Below are positions 63,901-64,000 of a DNA stretch of 64,000 bases, one piece after another. Source of the DNA: Chaunax sp. Z400 (Eukaryota > Chordata > Actinopteri > Lophiiformes > Chaunacidae). The DNA lies in the NCBI GenBank assembly GCA_037577475.1, contig CM075197.1, positions 9,472,018 through 9,536,017 on the forward strand. The letters are read 5' to 3'. A program made the translations under genes and the position numbers. Within the stretch, counting starts at the first letter, position 1. Each line of letters opens with the position of its first letter. The notes under the pieces are model-generated. The model was not told where the DNA came from. It saw nothing but the letters and a program-made list of their open reading frames with translations, and did not search any database.

Positions 63901-64000
63901 CATCAATCTTCATTAGAGACCAAGTACACAGACTTCCGAGACGGATACCAATAAGACCTTGAAGGTCTCATGTGGCCTGCAAGCCACTGCTGCAACGGCA
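57928..64000. other. Gene-poor downstream region, last part
   Basis: No coding exon can be defended. It includes a CA microsatellite (about 58070-58091), a palindromic TTACGTAA (59545-59552) and a poly-C run (about 63492-63507). A GC-richer block at about 62985-63190 has three open frames on the same strand but no motif, splice pattern or start context. It may be a repeat fragment. Confidence 0.5.
59545..59552 (+). promoter_or_regulatory. D-box-like palindrome TTACGTAA
   Basis: A complete TTACGTAA core, 17.9 kb after the nfil3 stop codon; a possible distal D-box element. Confidence 0.25.

Noticed and set aside
1..64000. CRISPR array, rRNA or bacterial-type operon
   Set aside because: No regularly spaced direct repeats, no rRNA core sequence and no dense same-strand gene runs are seen.

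Overview
The window reads as nuclear DNA of a ray-finned fish, most likely a percomorph teleost. The evidence is AT-rich non-coding sequence crowded with microsatellites, relics of several dispersed repeat types common in teleost genomes, a Gmr1-type Ty3/gypsy retrotransposon, and single-coding-exon vertebrate NFIL3 genes. No bacterial-style operons, rRNA genes, functional tRNA genes or CRISPR arrays are visible.

The functional core is a head-to-tail pair of NFIL3/E4BP4-family bZIP repressor genes on the + strand. The upstream paralogue (CDS 26388-27566, 392 aa) has a bZIP domain, an LPHKLR motif and a C-terminal coiled coil. The downstream gene (CDS 39765-41657, 630 aa, nfil3) has an almost identical bZIP, a Gln/His tract, two SUMO-type sites, the LPHKLR motif and a lysine/arginine-rich tail instead of the coil. 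Both have the NFIL3 layout: a non-coding first exon, then one exon carrying the whole reading frame. Candidate splice sites and poly(A) signals are given. NFIL3-type D-box sites (GTTATGCAAC, and palindromic TTACGTAA copies) lie in or near both genes and suggest self- or cross-repression.

Region by region: 1-2710 holds what looks like the last two exons of an unidentified + strand gene. 2710-11283 is intergenic, with a CTCF-like motif at 5348. 11284-13891 is a 5'-deleted Gmr1-like element with integrase remains upstream of reverse transcriptase and RNase H, ending in one LTR. 14174-15287 is a probable composite retroposon with a GC-rich tandem-unit core, a 3' stem-loop and an A-rich tail between 7-bp direct repeats. 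15295-25000 is intergenic with a decayed Tc1/mariner fragment (about 16763-17000), a compound ATT/ATC microsatellite and a decayed L2/Rex-type LINE reverse transcriptase on the - strand (23445-24230). 25000-28365 and 33060-43710 are the two NFIL3-family transcription units. 43710-64000 is gene-poor, with long microsatellites, a tRNA-derived SINE (54371-54590) and several relics of dispersed repeats. I found no coding exon there that I can defend.

Repeat-family names and the gene symbol rest on recognition of motifs, not on database searches. Splice sites and regulatory motifs were read by eye.
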